Shown here piece by piece: positions 23,414 through 35,057 of a stretch of 64,000 bases of DNA. A program made the translations under genes and the position numbers. The notes beneath the pieces are model-generated. The model made no database searches and was not told where the DNA came from. It saw only the letters and a list, made by a program, of their open reading frames with translations. The stretch lies in assembly GCF_019710575.1 (NCBI RefSeq), contig NZ_JAHWFK010000006.1, positions 1-64,000 of the forward strand, given 5' to 3'. The DNA comes from Paractinoplanes polyasparticus. Lineage in GTDB: Bacteria; Actinomycetota; Actinomycetes; Mycobacteriales; Micromonosporaceae. Numbering within the stretch: the stretch's first letter is position 1; each line of letters begins with the position of its first letter.

Positions 23414-25135
23414 TCAGTAGGCGGCGGCCAGGAAGCCGGCCAGGAGCGCCAGTGGGCCGGCCAGGCTGAGGAGCACGGCGGCCCGGCGGGCCTTGGCGGT
23501 GTCGAGCCGCCGCGCCTTCGTCACCCCCGCGATGGCGTAGCCGCAGAGCAGCACGAGCGCGAAGCCGAGCATCCAGCGCAGCTGGAGCAGGGCGCCGGTC
23601 CCTCCGACGTACGCCTGAAGGCTGTCCGGACTGACCATGCGGGCCGGAGTGACCGCGCCCGGCTGGCGCGCCTGCCCTTCCACGCCGAGCAGGCGCACCT
23701 GAGTGATCGTGTAACGGCCGCCGGCGTCGGCGAACCGGCCGGCACAGCGCTGGGTGACACCGTCGCCGGTGCACTGCGTCGTGGTGGCGTACCCGTGGTC
23801 GCCGTGGCCGACCGCGAGCCAGAAGGGCTCGGCGCTGACCCAGGCGAAGAACGCCGCCACCAGGCCCAGCGCCACCAGCGAGACCTGAGCCGAGACCGGG
23901 CGACCGGTGTGCTTGCGGGCCGCTCGTCCGGTGCCCCGATGGCGGGGCCGGGTCAGCACGGGCGGGGGTTCCTCGCCGGGCGGCACTTCGATCGTGTCGT
24001 CGGTCGAGGTTCCGCGCCAGAACGGGGAGTTCTCCAGGCGTTCCAGGCGGGCGTCGGTGGACGGCGAGCCGGTCGCCGGGGGCAGCGGCACGGTGGGACG
24101 CGGGCCGCCCTGCCGGGGCCGCGCGGGCATCGGGCGGTCCAGGGGCACGGTCGGGCGGTGGCGCAGGCTCGGCTCGGGCAGCACCATCACGTCGTCCGGC
24201 GGCGGGGTGACGGTGGCCTTCGGGGCCGGTGCCGGTGGAGTCGGAGTCGGAGTCGGAGTGATCGGAGGCTTCGGAGCGGGCGGCGGCACGGCTGCGTCCT
24301 TCGAGACCGGTGATGGCACGACCGTGGTCTCCGCGGTGGGCGGCGTCACCGAGGCCGGAGGCGCGGATGTCGTTGCCGAGGACTGGGGCGCCGGCGGCGT
24401 CGTCGAGGCCTGCGGCGTTGGCGGCTTCGTCACGGTCTGAGGCGCGGGTGGCGGCGTGACCGTCGTCCGCGCGGCGGCCGGCGGCGTCATCGAGCCCTGA
24501 GACGCGGCAGGCGGCGTCACAGAGCCTTGAGGCGCGGCGGGAGGCGTCACCGAGGTCTGGGACGCGGCAGGCTTCGTCACGGAGGCCTGGGACGCAGCCG
24601 GTGTTGTCACCGAGGTCTGGGACCCGGCAGTCGGTGTCACCGCGGTCTGGGACGTTGGCGGCAGCATCGCTGCGGTCTGGGACGCGGGCGGCGGGGCGTC
24701 GGCGGCCACCGTTTCGGGTGACTTCCGGGCTGCATGGCCCGCCGCGGGGCGTAGGGGGTCGTACCGGTGCGGGTCGGGGCGGTCGTGGTCGCGCTCGACC
24801 GCCGGCATTTCCACGACGAGAGGCTCGGCGGCGGCGCGCGGGGAGCGGCCCGTGCCGAGTCCCTCGGCCACATCCTGGGCTCCGGCGGCGTGCGCATCGG
24901 CTGCGGCGCCCGTGCGGGGTACGGATTCGGGCGGGAGCAGCACGCCGGTGCCGCCGGCCGCCTGTTCGGTGGCCTGAGCGGGCCGTCGGCGCGGATGGCG
25001 GGCGGGTGCGGGCATCGGGTCCCCGGCCGAGCGGTCGGTCTCGCCGCGCCACCAGGCCGCGTCGGGATCGGCGAACGACCACGGGTCGCCTTCGCTGCGA
25101 GGCGTTTCCCCAGGTTGTGGCGTGTCTCCGGGCAC
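23414..25135 (-). CDS. Repeat-rich membrane protein of unknown function
   Basis: A 573-aa protein I do not recognise. A long disordered N-terminal part (1-410) is rich in Pro, Ala, Thr and Ser. Residues about 148-232 contain tandem degenerate 10-11-residue units such as TPPAASQGSMTP, TPPAAPQGSVTP and TPPAAARTTVTP. A membrane helix (about 415-437) leads to a small extracytoplasmic domain with a Cys pair (CTGDGVTQRC, about 452-461), then two helices (about 515-535 and 552-572). If the N-terminus is cytoplasmic, the repeats are an intracellular linker. If outside, they could be O-mannosylated. GTG start with GGAG just upstream. Divergent from metG, convergent with rsmI. Confidence 0.7.
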   Translation of the reverse strand: MPGDTPQPGETPRSEGDPWSFADPDAAWWRGETDRSAGDPMPAPARHPRRRPAQATEQAAGGTGVLLPPESVPRTGAAADAHAAGAQDVAEGLGTGRSPRAAAEPLVVEMPAVERDHDRPDPHRYDPLRPAAGHAARKSPETVAADAPPPASQTAAMLPPTSQTAVTPTAGSQTSVTTPAASQASVTKPAASQTSVTPPAAPQGSVTPPAASQGSMTPPAAARTTVTPPPAPQTVTKPPTPQASTTPPAPQSSATTSAPPASVTPPTAETTVVPSPVSKDAAVPPPAPKPPITPTPTPTPPAPAPKATVTPPPDDVMVLPEPSLRHRPTVPLDRPMPARPRQGGPRPTVPLPPATGSPSTDARLERLENSPFWRGTSTDDTIEVPPGEEPPPVLTRPRHRGTGRAARKHTGRPVSAQVSLVALGLVAAFFAWVSAEPFWLAVGHGDHGYATTTQCTGDGVTQRCAGRFADAGGRYTITQVRLLGVEGQARQPGAVTPARMVSPDSLQAYVGGTGALLQLRWMLGFALVLLCGYAIAGVTKARRLDTAKARRAAVLLSLAGPLALLAGFLAAAY

Positions 25136-25267
25136 GGCTCCATTGGACTACGCGGGCGGGTGAGTGCGGCGTTTTGAATCGGGCGTGTCGGGATAAATAC
25201 GGATCTCGCGGAGGGCAGAACGAATCCGTTCGCTCGCCGCCCCCGCCGCTCACTACTCTTAGTCCTC

Positions 25268-27064
25268 ATGAGTCACGTTCTCGCCGCGGTCGCCTGGCCC
25301 TACGCCAACGGCCCGCGCCACATCGGTCATGTCTCCGGCTTCGGGGTGCCCTCCGACGTTTTCAGCCGGTACATGCGGATGGCCGGCCACGACGTGCTCA
25401 TGGTCTCGGGCACCGACGAGCACGGCACGCCGATCCAGGTGCAGGCCGACGCCGAGGGGGTGACCGCGCGCGAGCTCGCCGACCGCTACAACCGGGTGAT
25501 CGTCGAAGACCTGCACGGTCTGGGCCTGAGCTACGACCTGTTCACCCGCACCACCACGCGTAACCACTACGCCGTGGTGCAGGAGCTGTTCACCGCGCTC
25601 GAGCGCAACGGCTACATCGTCAAGCGCACGACGCTGGGCGCGCGGTCCCCGTCGACCGGGCGCACCCTGCCCGACCGCTACATCGAGGGCACCTGCCCCA
25701 TCTGCGGCTACGACAGCGCCCGGGGCGACCAGTGCGACAACTGCGGCAACCAGCTCGACCCCGAACAGCTCATCAATCCCCGCTCCAAGATCAATGGCGA
25801 GACCCCGGAGTTCGTCGAGACCGAGCACTTCTTCCTCGACCTGCCGGCCTTCGCCGAGGCCATCGGCAACTGGCTCGACCAGCGCGAGAACTGGCGGCCG
25901 AACGTCCTGAAGTTCTCGCGCAACCTGCTCGACGACCTGCAGCCCCGGGCGATCACGCGTGACCTCGAATGGGGCGTGCCGATCCCGCTCGACGGCTGGC
26001 GCGACCGCAACGACAAGCGCATCTACGTGTGGTTCGACGCGGTCATCGGCTACCTGTCGGCCTCGATCGAGTGGGCCCGCCGCTCCGGCGAGCCCGAGGC
26101 GTGGCGCAAGTGGTGGTCGGCCGACGGCGAGGGCAAGGACGCCCTGGGCTACTACTTCATGGGCAAGGACAACATCGTCTTCCACTCGGTGATCTGGCCG
26201 GCGCTGCTGCTCGGCTACTCGGGTGAGGGCGACAAGGGCGGCGACCCGGGCGAGCTGGGCCGGCTCAACCTGCCCACCGAGGTGGTCTCCAGCGAGTTCC
26301 TGACCATGGAGGGCAAGAAGTTCTCCTCGTCGCGCCGGGTCGTCATCTATGTGCGCGACTTCCTGGAGCGCTACGACGCCGACGCGCTGCGCTACTTCAT
26401 CGCGGTCGCCGGTCCCGAGTCCAACGACACCGACTTCACCTGGGCCGAGTTCGTCCGGCGCAACAACGACGAACTGGTCGCGGGCTGGGGCAATCTGGTC
26501 AACCGGTCGATCTCGTTGGCCGCCAAGAACTTCGGCGCCATCCCGGCCGTGAGTGAACTCACACCGGAGGACGAAGCCCTGCTGGCCGTGGCCCGGACGG
26601 GCTTCGCGACGGTCGGCGAGCTGATCGGCAAGCACCGGCAGAAGGCGGCCATCGGCGAGGCCATGAAGGTGGTCGCCGAGGCCAACAAGTACCTGTCCGA
26701 GCAGGCGCCCTGGAAGCTCAAGTCCGAGGAGCAGAAGCCTCGCCAGGGCACCGTCCTCGCGGTCGCGCTCCAGGTCGTCAGCGACGCCAACACGCTGCTG
26801 ACCCCGTTCCTGCCGCACTCCGCCCAGAAGGTCTTCGAGCTGCTCGGCGGCGAGGGCGTGCACGCGCCGATGCCGAGCATCGAGCAGGTCGACGACCTCG
26901 ACGGCGGCCCGTCCTACCCGGTGCTCACCGGCGACTACACGGTCGGCGCGCGCTGGGAATCGGTGCCGCTGGTGGCCGGCACGCCGCTGGCCGCCCCGAA
27001 GCCGGTGTTCCGCAAGCTCGAGCCGTCCGTGATCGAGGAGGAGCTGGCTCGTCTAGCAGGGTGA
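25268..27064 (+). CDS. metG: Methionyl-tRNA synthetase
   Basis: A 598-aa class Ia synthetase charging tRNA-Met. HIGH motif as HIGH in [14 protein letters not shown] (residues 18-21), KMSKS-equivalent KKFSSSRR near residue 350, and a four-Cys zinc knuckle CPICGY...CDNCG (about 145-162). There is no C-terminal tRNA-binding EMAPII-like extension, which is common in this group. The ATG has no ribosome binding site, and TACTCT lies about 8 nt upstream, suggesting a leaderless transcript. Ends at a strong hairpin. Confidence 0.97.
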   Translation: MSHVLAAVAWPYANGPRHIGHVSGFGVPSDVFSRYMRMAGHDVLMVSGTDEHGTPIQVQADAEGVTARELADRYNRVIVEDLHGLGLSYDLFTRTTTRNHYAVVQELFTALERNGYIVKRTTLGARSPSTGRTLPDRYIEGTCPICGYDSARGDQCDNCGNQLDPEQLINPRSKINGETPEFVETEHFFLDLPAFAEAIGNWLDQRENWRPNVLKFSRNLLDDLQPRAITRDLEWGVPIPLDGWRDRNDKRIYVWFDAVIGYLSASIEWARRSGEPEAWRKWWSADGEGKDALGYYFMGKDNIVFHSVIWPALLLGYSGEGDKGGDPGELGRLNLPTEVVSSEFLTMEGKKFSSSRRVVIYVRDFLERYDADALRYFIAVAGPESNDTDFTWAEFVRRNNDELVAGWGNLVNRSISLAAKNFGAIPAVSELTPEDEALLAVARTGFATVGELIGKHRQKAAIGEAMKVVAEANKYLSEQAPWKLKSEEQKPRQGTVLAVALQVVSDANTLLTPFLPHSAQKVFELLGGEGVHAPMPSIEQVDDLDGGPSYPVLTGDYTVGARWESVPLVAGTPLAAPKPVFRKLEPSVIEEELARLAG

Positions 27065-27080
27065 TCTAGGCCGGATGCCG

Positions 27081-27110
27081 GGCCCGTCCGCACGAAGGTG
27101 CGGGCGGGCC
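27081..27110 (+). terminator. metG terminator
   Basis: GGCCCGTCCGCAC (27081-27093) pairs over 13 positions (one G-U) with GTGCGGGCGGGCC (27098-27110), with loop GAAG. Confidence 0.85.
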
Positions 27111-27265
27111 TGGTCCGTTCATGGGATTGATCCCCGTGATGTTGATCAGGTAGCGTCGGCGCTCCACGGGGGAACACCAGCGTTTCATCGATACGGCTCC
27201 GTTCTATCGGAGTTGCATCTATGCGTCCCCTTCGTGCGGTTTCAACCCCTCGAAGGAGCATTTCC

Positions 27266-28561
27266 TTGAAGTCTCGCCTCTCACGTCCGCTGCTCGCGGC
27301 CGTCGTCAGTGGAGCGTTCCTGGTCGGCGGTGGCATCTTCGCCGCGCCGGCCCTCGCCGAACCGCCGCCGCCCGGCGCGCCGGAGTCGACGAGCACTCCT
27401 ACCACGGAGCCGACCACCACGGCGCCCGTAACAACGCCGCCGCCTCCCACGGACCTGCCGGCCACCACGCCGCCGGTCACGGAAACGACGCCGCCGCCCG
27501 CGACGACGGAGCCGCCGACCGAGACGACGCCGCCGGTCACCACGCCGCCCGCCACCACCACGCCGCCGGTGACGACGCCACCGCCCACCACGACCACGCC
27601 GCCGCCGGTGGACAAGACCGCGCCCACGGGTGCGATCGGCGTGAACCGGTGGAGCATTTTCCCCGGCCAGTCGATCACGCTGACCCTGAGCGGGATCAAG
27701 GACAACGTGAGCCCGGCCGCGCAGATCAAGCGCGTGGTCACCTGGGGTGACGGCACGAGCTCGACCGTGAACCCGACCGCCAAGACGGTCGCCCACACGT
27801 ACAAGTCGTCGGGCAAGAAGCCGATCACGCTGACGCTGACCGACGCCGCGGGCAACAAGAGGGTCCTCAAGTCGTCCGGCCCCACCGTCGTCCCGCAGTC
27901 GGTGAAGTACAAGCTCAGCCGGACCACGGTCTTCCACGGCCAGAAGTTCGTCTGGGAGCTGCTCAGCGTGCCGGCCGGCGCCACCAAGATCACGATCGCC
28001 TGGGGCGATGGGCGGGCCACGGTGCTGACCAAGCCCAAGAAGCAGAAGATCACGCGGCACTACTACTCGACCCCGGACAACAAGTACATCGTCGACCCGG
28101 GCGTGAAGACCATCAAGGTGACGGCCTACAACAAGTACGGCGCCGCCACCCCGCAGGTCGCGGGCAAGGTCTCGCTGAAGAACGACACCTCCCGCCCGGT
28201 CGTCAGGGTCACCGCGCCCTCGAAGCCGAGCAAGGCCTCGTCGTGGAAGGCCGTCAAGGGCACCGCGACCGACACCGGCTCCGGCATCAAGGAAATGGCG
28301 ATGGTCACCCTGGTGCTGAAGACCAACAACAACGCCGTCTGCTATGCGCCCTCCAAGAAGAAGTGGCTCAACGCCAACAACGACACGCCCGACGCGTGTG
28401 TCGTCGTGGTGAAGCCGTCGAAGGGTAAGTTCTCGACCCCGCTGAAGAGCACTCCCAAGGGTCAGCTCGGCATCATCGCGATCGCCGCGGACTGGGCCGG
28501 CAACATGAACTCGATCCCCGAGTCCACGTTCCCGTTCGTCCACACGCGGCGCATCAGCTGA
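27266..28561 (+). CDS. Secreted protein with Thr/Pro stalk and PKD/Ig-like domains
   Basis: A 431-aa exported protein. From a TTG at 27266, which has AAGGAG at 8-nt spacing, the signal peptide is KSRLSRPLLAAVVSGAFLVG followed by a cut near APALA. A Thr/Pro-rich stalk (residues 32-115) follows, then two PKD-like beta domains with the WGDG signature (VTWGDGTSS and IAWGDGRAT), then an Ig-like domain (VKGTATDTGSGIKEMAMV) with a late Cys pair. It has no catalytic motif or wall anchor. A matrix, adhesion or polymer-binding role is possible. The stalk suits O-mannosylation. An ATG 15 codons upstream would spoil the signal peptide. Confidence 0.8.
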   Translation: MKSRLSRPLLAAVVSGAFLVGGGIFAAPALAEPPPPGAPESTSTPTTEPTTTAPVTTPPPPTDLPATTPPVTETTPPPATTEPPTETTPPVTTPPATTTPPVTTPPPTTTTPPPVDKTAPTGAIGVNRWSIFPGQSITLTLSGIKDNVSPAAQIKRVVTWGDGTSSTVNPTAKTVAHTYKSSGKKPITLTLTDAAGNKRVLKSSGPTVVPQSVKYKLSRTTVFHGQKFVWELLSVPAGATKITIAWGDGRATVLTKPKKQKITRHYYSTPDNKYIVDPGVKTIKVTAYNKYGAATPQVAGKVSLKNDTSRPVVRVTAPSKPSKASSWKAVKGTATDTGSGIKEMAMVTLVLKTNNNAVCYAPSKKKWLNANNDTPDACVVVVKPSKGKFSTPLKSTPKGQLGIIAIAADWAGNMNSIPESTFPFVHTRRIS

Positions 28562-28576
28562 GCTGTTGCCAGACAG

Positions 28577-28615
28577 CGAAGCCGGCGTCACCCCGCGAGG
28601 GTGGCGCCGGCTTCG
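28577..28615. terminator. Bidirectional terminator
   Basis: CGAAGCCGGCGTCACCC pairs along its length with GGGTGGCGCCGGCTTCG (one G-U), with loop CGCGA. It lies between two convergent genes. Confidence 0.9.
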
Positions 28616-28625
28616 GCGTTGACGG

Positions 28626-29633
28626 CTACAGCGCGTACGGGATGTCGGCGATGTGGTGGTCGAGCAGCTCGCCCACCGGCGCCCACGACTCGTAGACGCC
28701 CCGCTCGTAGCAGCGCGCGCCCGTGTGTTGCAGCGAGTCGTTGTCCGGCCGGACCAGCCGCAGCCGGGCCCAGGCCTCGTCGCGCTGCAGCACCCAGCAC
28801 GGGGTGCCCCGCCACAACGCCTGTTCGGCGCGGCGGCTCAGCGTCGAGACCGGATAGCGGGCGGCCCGGGTCAGGGCACGCACCCGGAACTCCTCGGGCG
28901 GGTCGGCGACCGCTTCGTACTCCTTGCCCTTGATCTGGCCGACGAGGCGGGCCGAGCCCGTGGTCGTGCAGGGCACGTATTCACGGTCGGGGCTGACGCC
29001 GGGCAGGTTGTCGAGCAGGCCGCGCCAGCGGGGGCCGGCCAGCCGCAACCAGCCGTTCTGCTCCGGCTGATACGTGTAGAGGATGACCTCTTCGCCGCCG
29101 GGCAGGTGAGCGATGATCTGCGAGTTGGCCGGGATCGGCAGGTCGGCGAACCCGGCCGTGATGTATTCGGGGATCAGCTCGGAATTGCTGGGTGTGAAGC
29201 CGGTGCCCAGGATCATGGCGCCGATCCGGTTGTGCGCCTGGAGCATGGCCAGGCCGGGCTGCGACGGGCCGCCGGGCACCTCGTAGTCGAGCGGGTCGAC
29301 GGCCCGCCAGCGCAGGGCGTACGCCACCTCGGAGTCGGTGACGCCGTCGGTGCCGAGCAGGGCGAGGTCGCGCGGGTCGCTCAGGTGGGCAACGTCGCAG
29401 GCGCGGTAGCAGAAGCCGTACGGAAGCCAGCCGCCCAGATGCCCGGAGACCTGCGCCGGCGAGAGCACCTTGATCATGCGGGTGCCGCGCCGGACCGCCG
29501 CCGTCGCCCGGATCTGGCGCAGGACGGGATCGTCGCGGTAGTTGGCCGACTGGCTCATCGACTGGACCTGGGCCCAGCCGAGATCGCGCCTCAGCGGTGC
29601 GGAGAGCGGGGGCTCGAGCGGATCGGCCTCCAT
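28626..29633 (-). CDS. Conserved hypothetical protein (335 aa)
   Basis: I do not recognise the family. From the ATG at 29633 (AGGA 8 nt upstream) it is a 335-aa soluble protein without signal peptide or membrane helix. Distinct segments are WAQVQSMSQSANYRDDPVLR, GGWLPYGFCYRACDVAHLSD, EYITAGFADLPIPANSQIIA and a C-terminal CWVLQRDEAWARLRLVRPDN. Charged, aromatic-rich composition suggests a globular enzyme or binding protein. It is divergent from tatD and convergent with the PKD-like protein gene. An upstream TTG would add 15 residues. Confidence 0.65.
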   Translation of the reverse strand: MEADPLEPPLSAPLRRDLGWAQVQSMSQSANYRDDPVLRQIRATAAVRRGTRMIKVLSPAQVSGHLGGWLPYGFCYRACDVAHLSDPRDLALLGTDGVTDSEVAYALRWRAVDPLDYEVPGGPSQPGLAMLQAHNRIGAMILGTGFTPSNSELIPEYITAGFADLPIPANSQIIAHLPGGEEVILYTYQPEQNGWLRLAGPRWRGLLDNLPGVSPDREYVPCTTTGSARLVGQIKGKEYEAVADPPEEFRVRALTRAARYPVSTLSRRAEQALWRGTPCWVLQRDEAWARLRLVRPDNDSLQHTGARCYERGVYESWAPVGELLDHHIADIPYAL

Positions 29634-29729
29634 GACGCTGTCCTCGCCGGTCACAGTCACCCGGCGCAAGGTAGTCAACAGCGGTGGATGTCAGGTGAAC
29701 AGCCGGTGTCCTCGAGGTCGAAGTGCAGA

Positions 29730-30629
29730 ATGTCTCACATGTCATCGTCACCTTCGGAATCCCGCCGCGAGAAGGCCCGCCGCCGGGCCGGCGAGTTTCC
29801 GCCGCCGCCCGAGCCGCTGGCCGTGGCCGTCTTCGACAGCCACACCCATCTGGACCTGACCGTTCAGGAGGCCGGCGTGCCCGGCGGCGAGGCCGCCGAC
29901 CCGGTCGAGTCGCTGCTCACCGCGGCGGCCAAGGCCGGAGTGGACCGGATCGTGCAGGTGGGCGTGGACGAGCCGTCCTCGCGGTGGGGCGCCGAACTGG
30001 CCGCGCGTCACCCGTCGGTGCTGGCCGCGGTCGCGCTGCACCCGAACGAGGCCCCACTGCTGTCCGATCTGGACGAATCGCTACGGGCGATCGAGGCGCT
30101 GGCCCAGCAGCCGCGCGTGCGGGGCATCGGCGAGACGGGCCTCGACACCTTCCGTACGGGGGAGGAGGGCCGCGCCGCCCAGGAGGCGAGCTTCCGGGGG
30201 CACATCGCGATCGCCAAGCGGTACGACAAGGCCCTGATCATCCACGACCGGGACGCGCACGAGGACGTGCTGCGCGTGCTCGACGAGGAGGGCGCGCCCG
30301 AGACGGTGGTCATGCACTGCTTCTCGGGCGACGCGGTGTTCGCGGCCGAGTGCGTACGCCGGGGGTTCCACCTGAGTTTCGCGGGGACGGTCACCTTCGC
30401 CAACGCGGCCAACCTGCGCGAGGCGGCGGCCCTCACGCCGGCCGGGCAGATCATGGTCGAGACCGACGCGCCCTACCTGACCCCCATGCCGCACCGCGGC
30501 CGGCCCAACGCGTCGTACCTGATCCCGCTGACCGTGCGGGCGCTGGCCGCGATCCGCGGGGACGACCTCGACGAGCTGTGCGCCGCCATCTCGGCCAACG
30601 GCGAACGAGTCTTCGGCCCCTGGCGTTAG
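29730..30629 (+). CDS. tatD: TatD-family metal-dependent deoxyribonuclease
   Basis: A 299-aa TIM-barrel metal hydrolase of the TatD family, which acts as a 3'-5' nuclease in DNA repair and turnover. Metal ligands are visible in FDSHTHLD (residues 38-45), [24 protein letters not shown] and ETDAPYLTP. About 30 polar residues precede the barrel. Start is uncertain: the ATG at 29730 or the one three codons later (29739), neither with a clear ribosome binding site. In many actinobacteria rpfB lies between tatD and rsmA. Here only 121 non-coding bp separate them. Confidence 0.92.
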   Translation: MSHMSSSPSESRREKARRRAGEFPPPPEPLAVAVFDSHTHLDLTVQEAGVPGGEAADPVESLLTAAAKAGVDRIVQVGVDEPSSRWGAELAARHPSVLAAVALHPNEAPLLSDLDESLRAIEALAQQPRVRGIGETGLDTFRTGEEGRAAQEASFRGHIAIAKRYDKALIIHDRDAHEDVLRVLDEEGAPETVVMHCFSGDAVFAAECVRRGFHLSFAGTVTFANAANLREAAALTPAGQIMVETDAPYLTPMPHRGRPNASYLIPLTVRALAAIRGDDLDELCAAISANGERVFGPWR

Positions 30630-30736
30630 CCGAGGCTGCGGTCACGTCGAGCAGCACCTCGGCCACCAGGTCGGGCGCCGCCTCGACCACGGCCCGCGAC
30701 TCAGCAACTGCGTCATGCGCTCGTTCGTACCCCGGC

Positions 30737-30742
30737 TAGGCT
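30737..30742 (+). promoter_or_regulatory. -10 box TAGGCT of rsmA
   Basis: TAGGCT lies 8 nt before the rsmA ATG and no ribosome binding site is present, so the transcript is probably leaderless. This would also be the promoter for the coupled uma2-like gene and ispE. Confidence 0.5.
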
Positions 30743-30750
30743 TTCCGACC

Positions 30751-31638
30751 ATGGCTGACGCACTTCTCGGCCCGGCGGAGATCCGGGAACTGGCGGCGCG
30801 TCTCGGTGTCGCCCCCACGAAGAAGCTCGGCCAGAACTTCCTGCACGACCCGAACACGATCCGGCGCATCGTCGCGACCGCCGGGCTGACCCCCGACGAC
30901 GTGGCGCTCGAGGTCGGTCCCGGGCTCGGCTCGCTGACGCTGGGTCTGGCCGGCGCGGTGCGGCACGTGCACGCGGTCGAGATCGACCCTCGGCTGGCGG
31001 CTGCCCTGCCCGAGACGGTGACGGCTGCCCATCTGACCGTGCACAACGCCGACGCGATGCGCGTGCGGGGCGCCGACTTCGACCCGGCGCCCACGATGCT
31101 GGTGGCGAACCTGCCCTACAACGTGGCCGTGCCGGTGGTGCTGCACCTGCTGGCCGAGCTGCCGAGTCTGCGCGGCGGCCTGGTGATGGTGCAGAAAGAG
31201 GTCGCCGACCGGCTGGTCGCCGGTCCGGGTTCCAAGGTGTACGGGGTCCCGTCGGTCAAATTGGCCTGGTACGCGCAGGCTCGTGCGGCCGGCAAGGTGC
31301 CGCCGGCCGTCTTCTGGCCGGTGCCCAATGTGGACTCGGGTCTGGTCGCCTTCAGCCGCCACGCCGCCCCGCCCGGTGTCGATCGAACGGATGTCTTCGC
31401 CGTGGTCGACGCTGCTTTCGCCCAGCGCCGCAAGACCCTGCGGGCCGCGCTGGCCGGTTGGGCCGGTGGCGCCGACCGCGCCGAGAAGCTGCTGGTCGCG
31501 GCGGGGGTGAGCCCGCAGGCCCGCGGCGAGTCGCTGACCGTCGCCCAGTTCGCCGCGATCGCCGGGGCAGCAAAACTGTCGCTTCCCGGCGGTAAGCTCA
31601 GCCCGTCCGACGCGCAGCCCGAGGAGGTGGACTCATGA
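30751..31638 (+). CDS. rsmA: 16S rRNA (A1518/A1519-N6) dimethyltransferase
   Basis: A 295-aa KsgA/RsmA enzyme that dimethylates two adenines in helix 45 of 16S rRNA late in small-subunit assembly. Motifs are [12 protein letters not shown], the SAM loop [10 protein letters not shown], the catalytic [10 protein letters not shown] (motif IV) and [12 protein letters not shown] at 30751, probably leaderless. Its stop overlaps the next start by ATGA. Usually the next gene in actinobacteria is ispE. Here a Uma2-type gene comes between. Confidence 0.96.
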   Translation: MADALLGPAEIRELAARLGVAPTKKLGQNFLHDPNTIRRIVATAGLTPDDVALEVGPGLGSLTLGLAGAVRHVHAVEIDPRLAAALPETVTAAHLTVHNADAMRVRGADFDPAPTMLVANLPYNVAVPVVLHLLAELPSLRGGLVMVQKEVADRLVAGPGSKVYGVPSVKLAWYAQARAAGKVPPAVFWPVPNVDSGLVAFSRHAAPPGVDRTDVFAVVDAAFAQRRKTLRAALAGWAGGADRAEKLLVAAGVSPQARGESLTVAQFAAIAGAAKLSLPGGKLSPSDAQPEEVDS

Positions 31639-32222
31639 CCGCGGAGCCGATCAGTGACCTTTCCGCGGCCGGCTTCTGGGTGCCAGACCCGGTCAAACAG
31701 CGGGCCGCCGGCTACACGATCGAAGACATCCTCAGGCTGCCGGATGACGTTCCCCGCGTTGAACTCACAGATGGAGTCCTGTCCGTGGTTCCGTCGCACT
31801 CGGGCGCACACCAGAAGATCAACGGCCGGCTGATCGCCTGGCTCGACCAGCACCTGCCTGAGAGCTTGGAGGCGCTGTTCGCGGTCGGGGTAGCAGTGGG
31901 ACATCGCAACACACTCGAACCGGATGGCTTGATCTTGCATGCCCCGGTCGACCTTGAGCATCACTTCTACGAACCGGATCAGGTCGTGGTGGCGATCGAG
32001 ATCGTCTCACCGGGCACCAAACGACGGGATCGGCTCGAGAAACCGGCGGTCTATGCGTCCGTCGGGATTCCGCACTACTGGCGTATCGAGCAGAATCCTG
32101 TCCACATATATGCCTATGACCTCGTCGGCGGCCGCTACGAGCTGGTCGCTGACGCCGACGAGGAACTGGTTCTCACGGCTCCCTACGAACTTAGGCTGCC
32201 GATTCGGGAAATCACTCCGTGA
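31635..32222 (+). CDS. Uma2-family (DUF820) putative endonuclease
   Basis: A 195-aa PD-(D/E)XK-fold protein of the Uma2/DUF820 family. Expected residues are LEPDGLILH, then [20 protein letters not shown] and [12 protein letters not shown], giving the D...ExVSP...K...Y pattern. The family is abundant in cyanobacteria and some actinomycetes. Its cellular role is not established. It is spliced exactly into the rsmA-ispE operon: ATGA overlap upstream and GTGA overlap downstream. Codon use is somewhat less GC-rich than its neighbours (for example ATATATGCCTATGAC), consistent with later arrival. Confidence 0.85.
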   Translation: MTAEPISDLSAAGFWVPDPVKQRAAGYTIEDILRLPDDVPRVELTDGVLSVVPSHSGAHQKINGRLIAWLDQHLPESLEALFAVGVAVGHRNTLEPDGLILHAPVDLEHHFYEPDQVVVAIEIVSPGTKRRDRLEKPAVYASVGIPHYWRIEQNPVHIYAYDLVGGRYELVADADEELVLTAPYELRLPIREITP

Positions 32223-33166
32223 CCGAGGCCTGGGGACCGGATGACGACGAGCCGCGGCGGCATCACGGGCCGGTTCGGGTGCGGGTGCCGGCAAAGATCA
32301 ACCTGCACCTGGGCGTGGGGCCGCTGCGGGCCGACGGTTTCCACGAGCTCAACACCGTCTACCACGCGATCAGCCTGTTCGACGAGCTGACCGCGCGCGC
32401 GGGCGACACGCTCACGCTGACGATGGAGGGCGAGGGCACGGGGGCGCTCGCGCTCGACGAGACCAACCTGATCATCCGGGCCGCCAAGGCCCTGGCGGCG
32501 CGCACGCGGGTGCCGGCCTACGCGCGGCTGCACCTGCGCAAGAGCATCCCGCTCGCCGGTGGCCTGGCCGGGGGCAGCGCCGATGCGGCGGCCACACTGA
32601 TCGCCTGCGACCTGCTGTGGGGCACCGGCCTGGCCCGCGAAGAGCTGGCCGAGATCGGGGCCACGCTCGGCTCCGACGTCCCGTTCCTGCTGCACGGTGG
32701 CACCGCGCTCGGCACCGGGCACGGCGAGGCGATCAGCCCGATCCTGGCCCGGCCCACCACCTGGCACTGGGTGGTGGCCGTGGCCGAGGGCGGGCTGTCG
32801 ACGCCCGAGGTCTACCGCAAGCTCGACGAGCTGCGCGACGGCTCCTGGCCGCCGAAGGCGCTGGGCGACGCCGACGAGCTGATGTCCGCGCTGCGCCAGC
32901 GCAACCCCGAGGTGCTCGGGGCCGCGCTCGGCAACGATCTGCAGCCGGCCGCGCTCGCGCTGCGGCCCGAACTGGCCGACGTGCTCAAGGCGGGCAGCGA
33001 GGCCGGCGCGGTCACCGGTCTGGTCTCCGGGTCGGGGCCGACCTGCGTGTTCCTCGCCACCGACGCCGCCCACGCGGGCCGGGTCGCCGCCGGCCTCAAC
33101 GCCGCGGGGGTGTGCCGCGACGCGGTCACCGCGCGCGGTCCGATGCCGGGGGCGCGGGTAACCTAG
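32219..33166 (+). CDS. ispE: 4-diphosphocytidyl-2-C-methyl-D-erythritol kinase
   Basis: A 315-aa GHMP-family kinase phosphorylating CDP-ME in the MEP route to isoprenoids, needed for polyprenyl carriers used by the envelope enzymes in this window. Motifs are VRVPAKINLHLGVGPLRADG at the N-terminus, the ATP loop IPLAGGLAGGSADAAATL (residues about 110-127) and SGSGPTCVFLAT near the C-terminus. GTG start overlapping the previous stop (GTGA). The ABC-F gene starts 8 nt after its stop. Confidence 0.96.
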   Translation: MTEAWGPDDDEPRRHHGPVRVRVPAKINLHLGVGPLRADGFHELNTVYHAISLFDELTARAGDTLTLTMEGEGTGALALDETNLIIRAAKALAARTRVPAYARLHLRKSIPLAGGLAGGSADAAATLIACDLLWGTGLAREELAEIGATLGSDVPFLLHGGTALGTGHGEAISPILARPTTWHWVVAVAEGGLSTPEVYRKLDELRDGSWPPKALGDADELMSALRQRNPEVLGAALGNDLQPAALALRPELADVLKAGSEAGAVTGLVSGSGPTCVFLATDAAHAGRVAAGLNAAGVCRDAVTARGPMPGARVT

Positions 33167-33174
33167 GAAGCATC

Positions 33175-34977
<1,803 letters not shown>

Positions 34978-35057
34978 TCCGGGGGGTGTGCCTGCGCCGC
35001 TCGGGGGCAATACGCGAGAATCGGCGGGTACAACATCTGACCTTGGAGACGGACACC

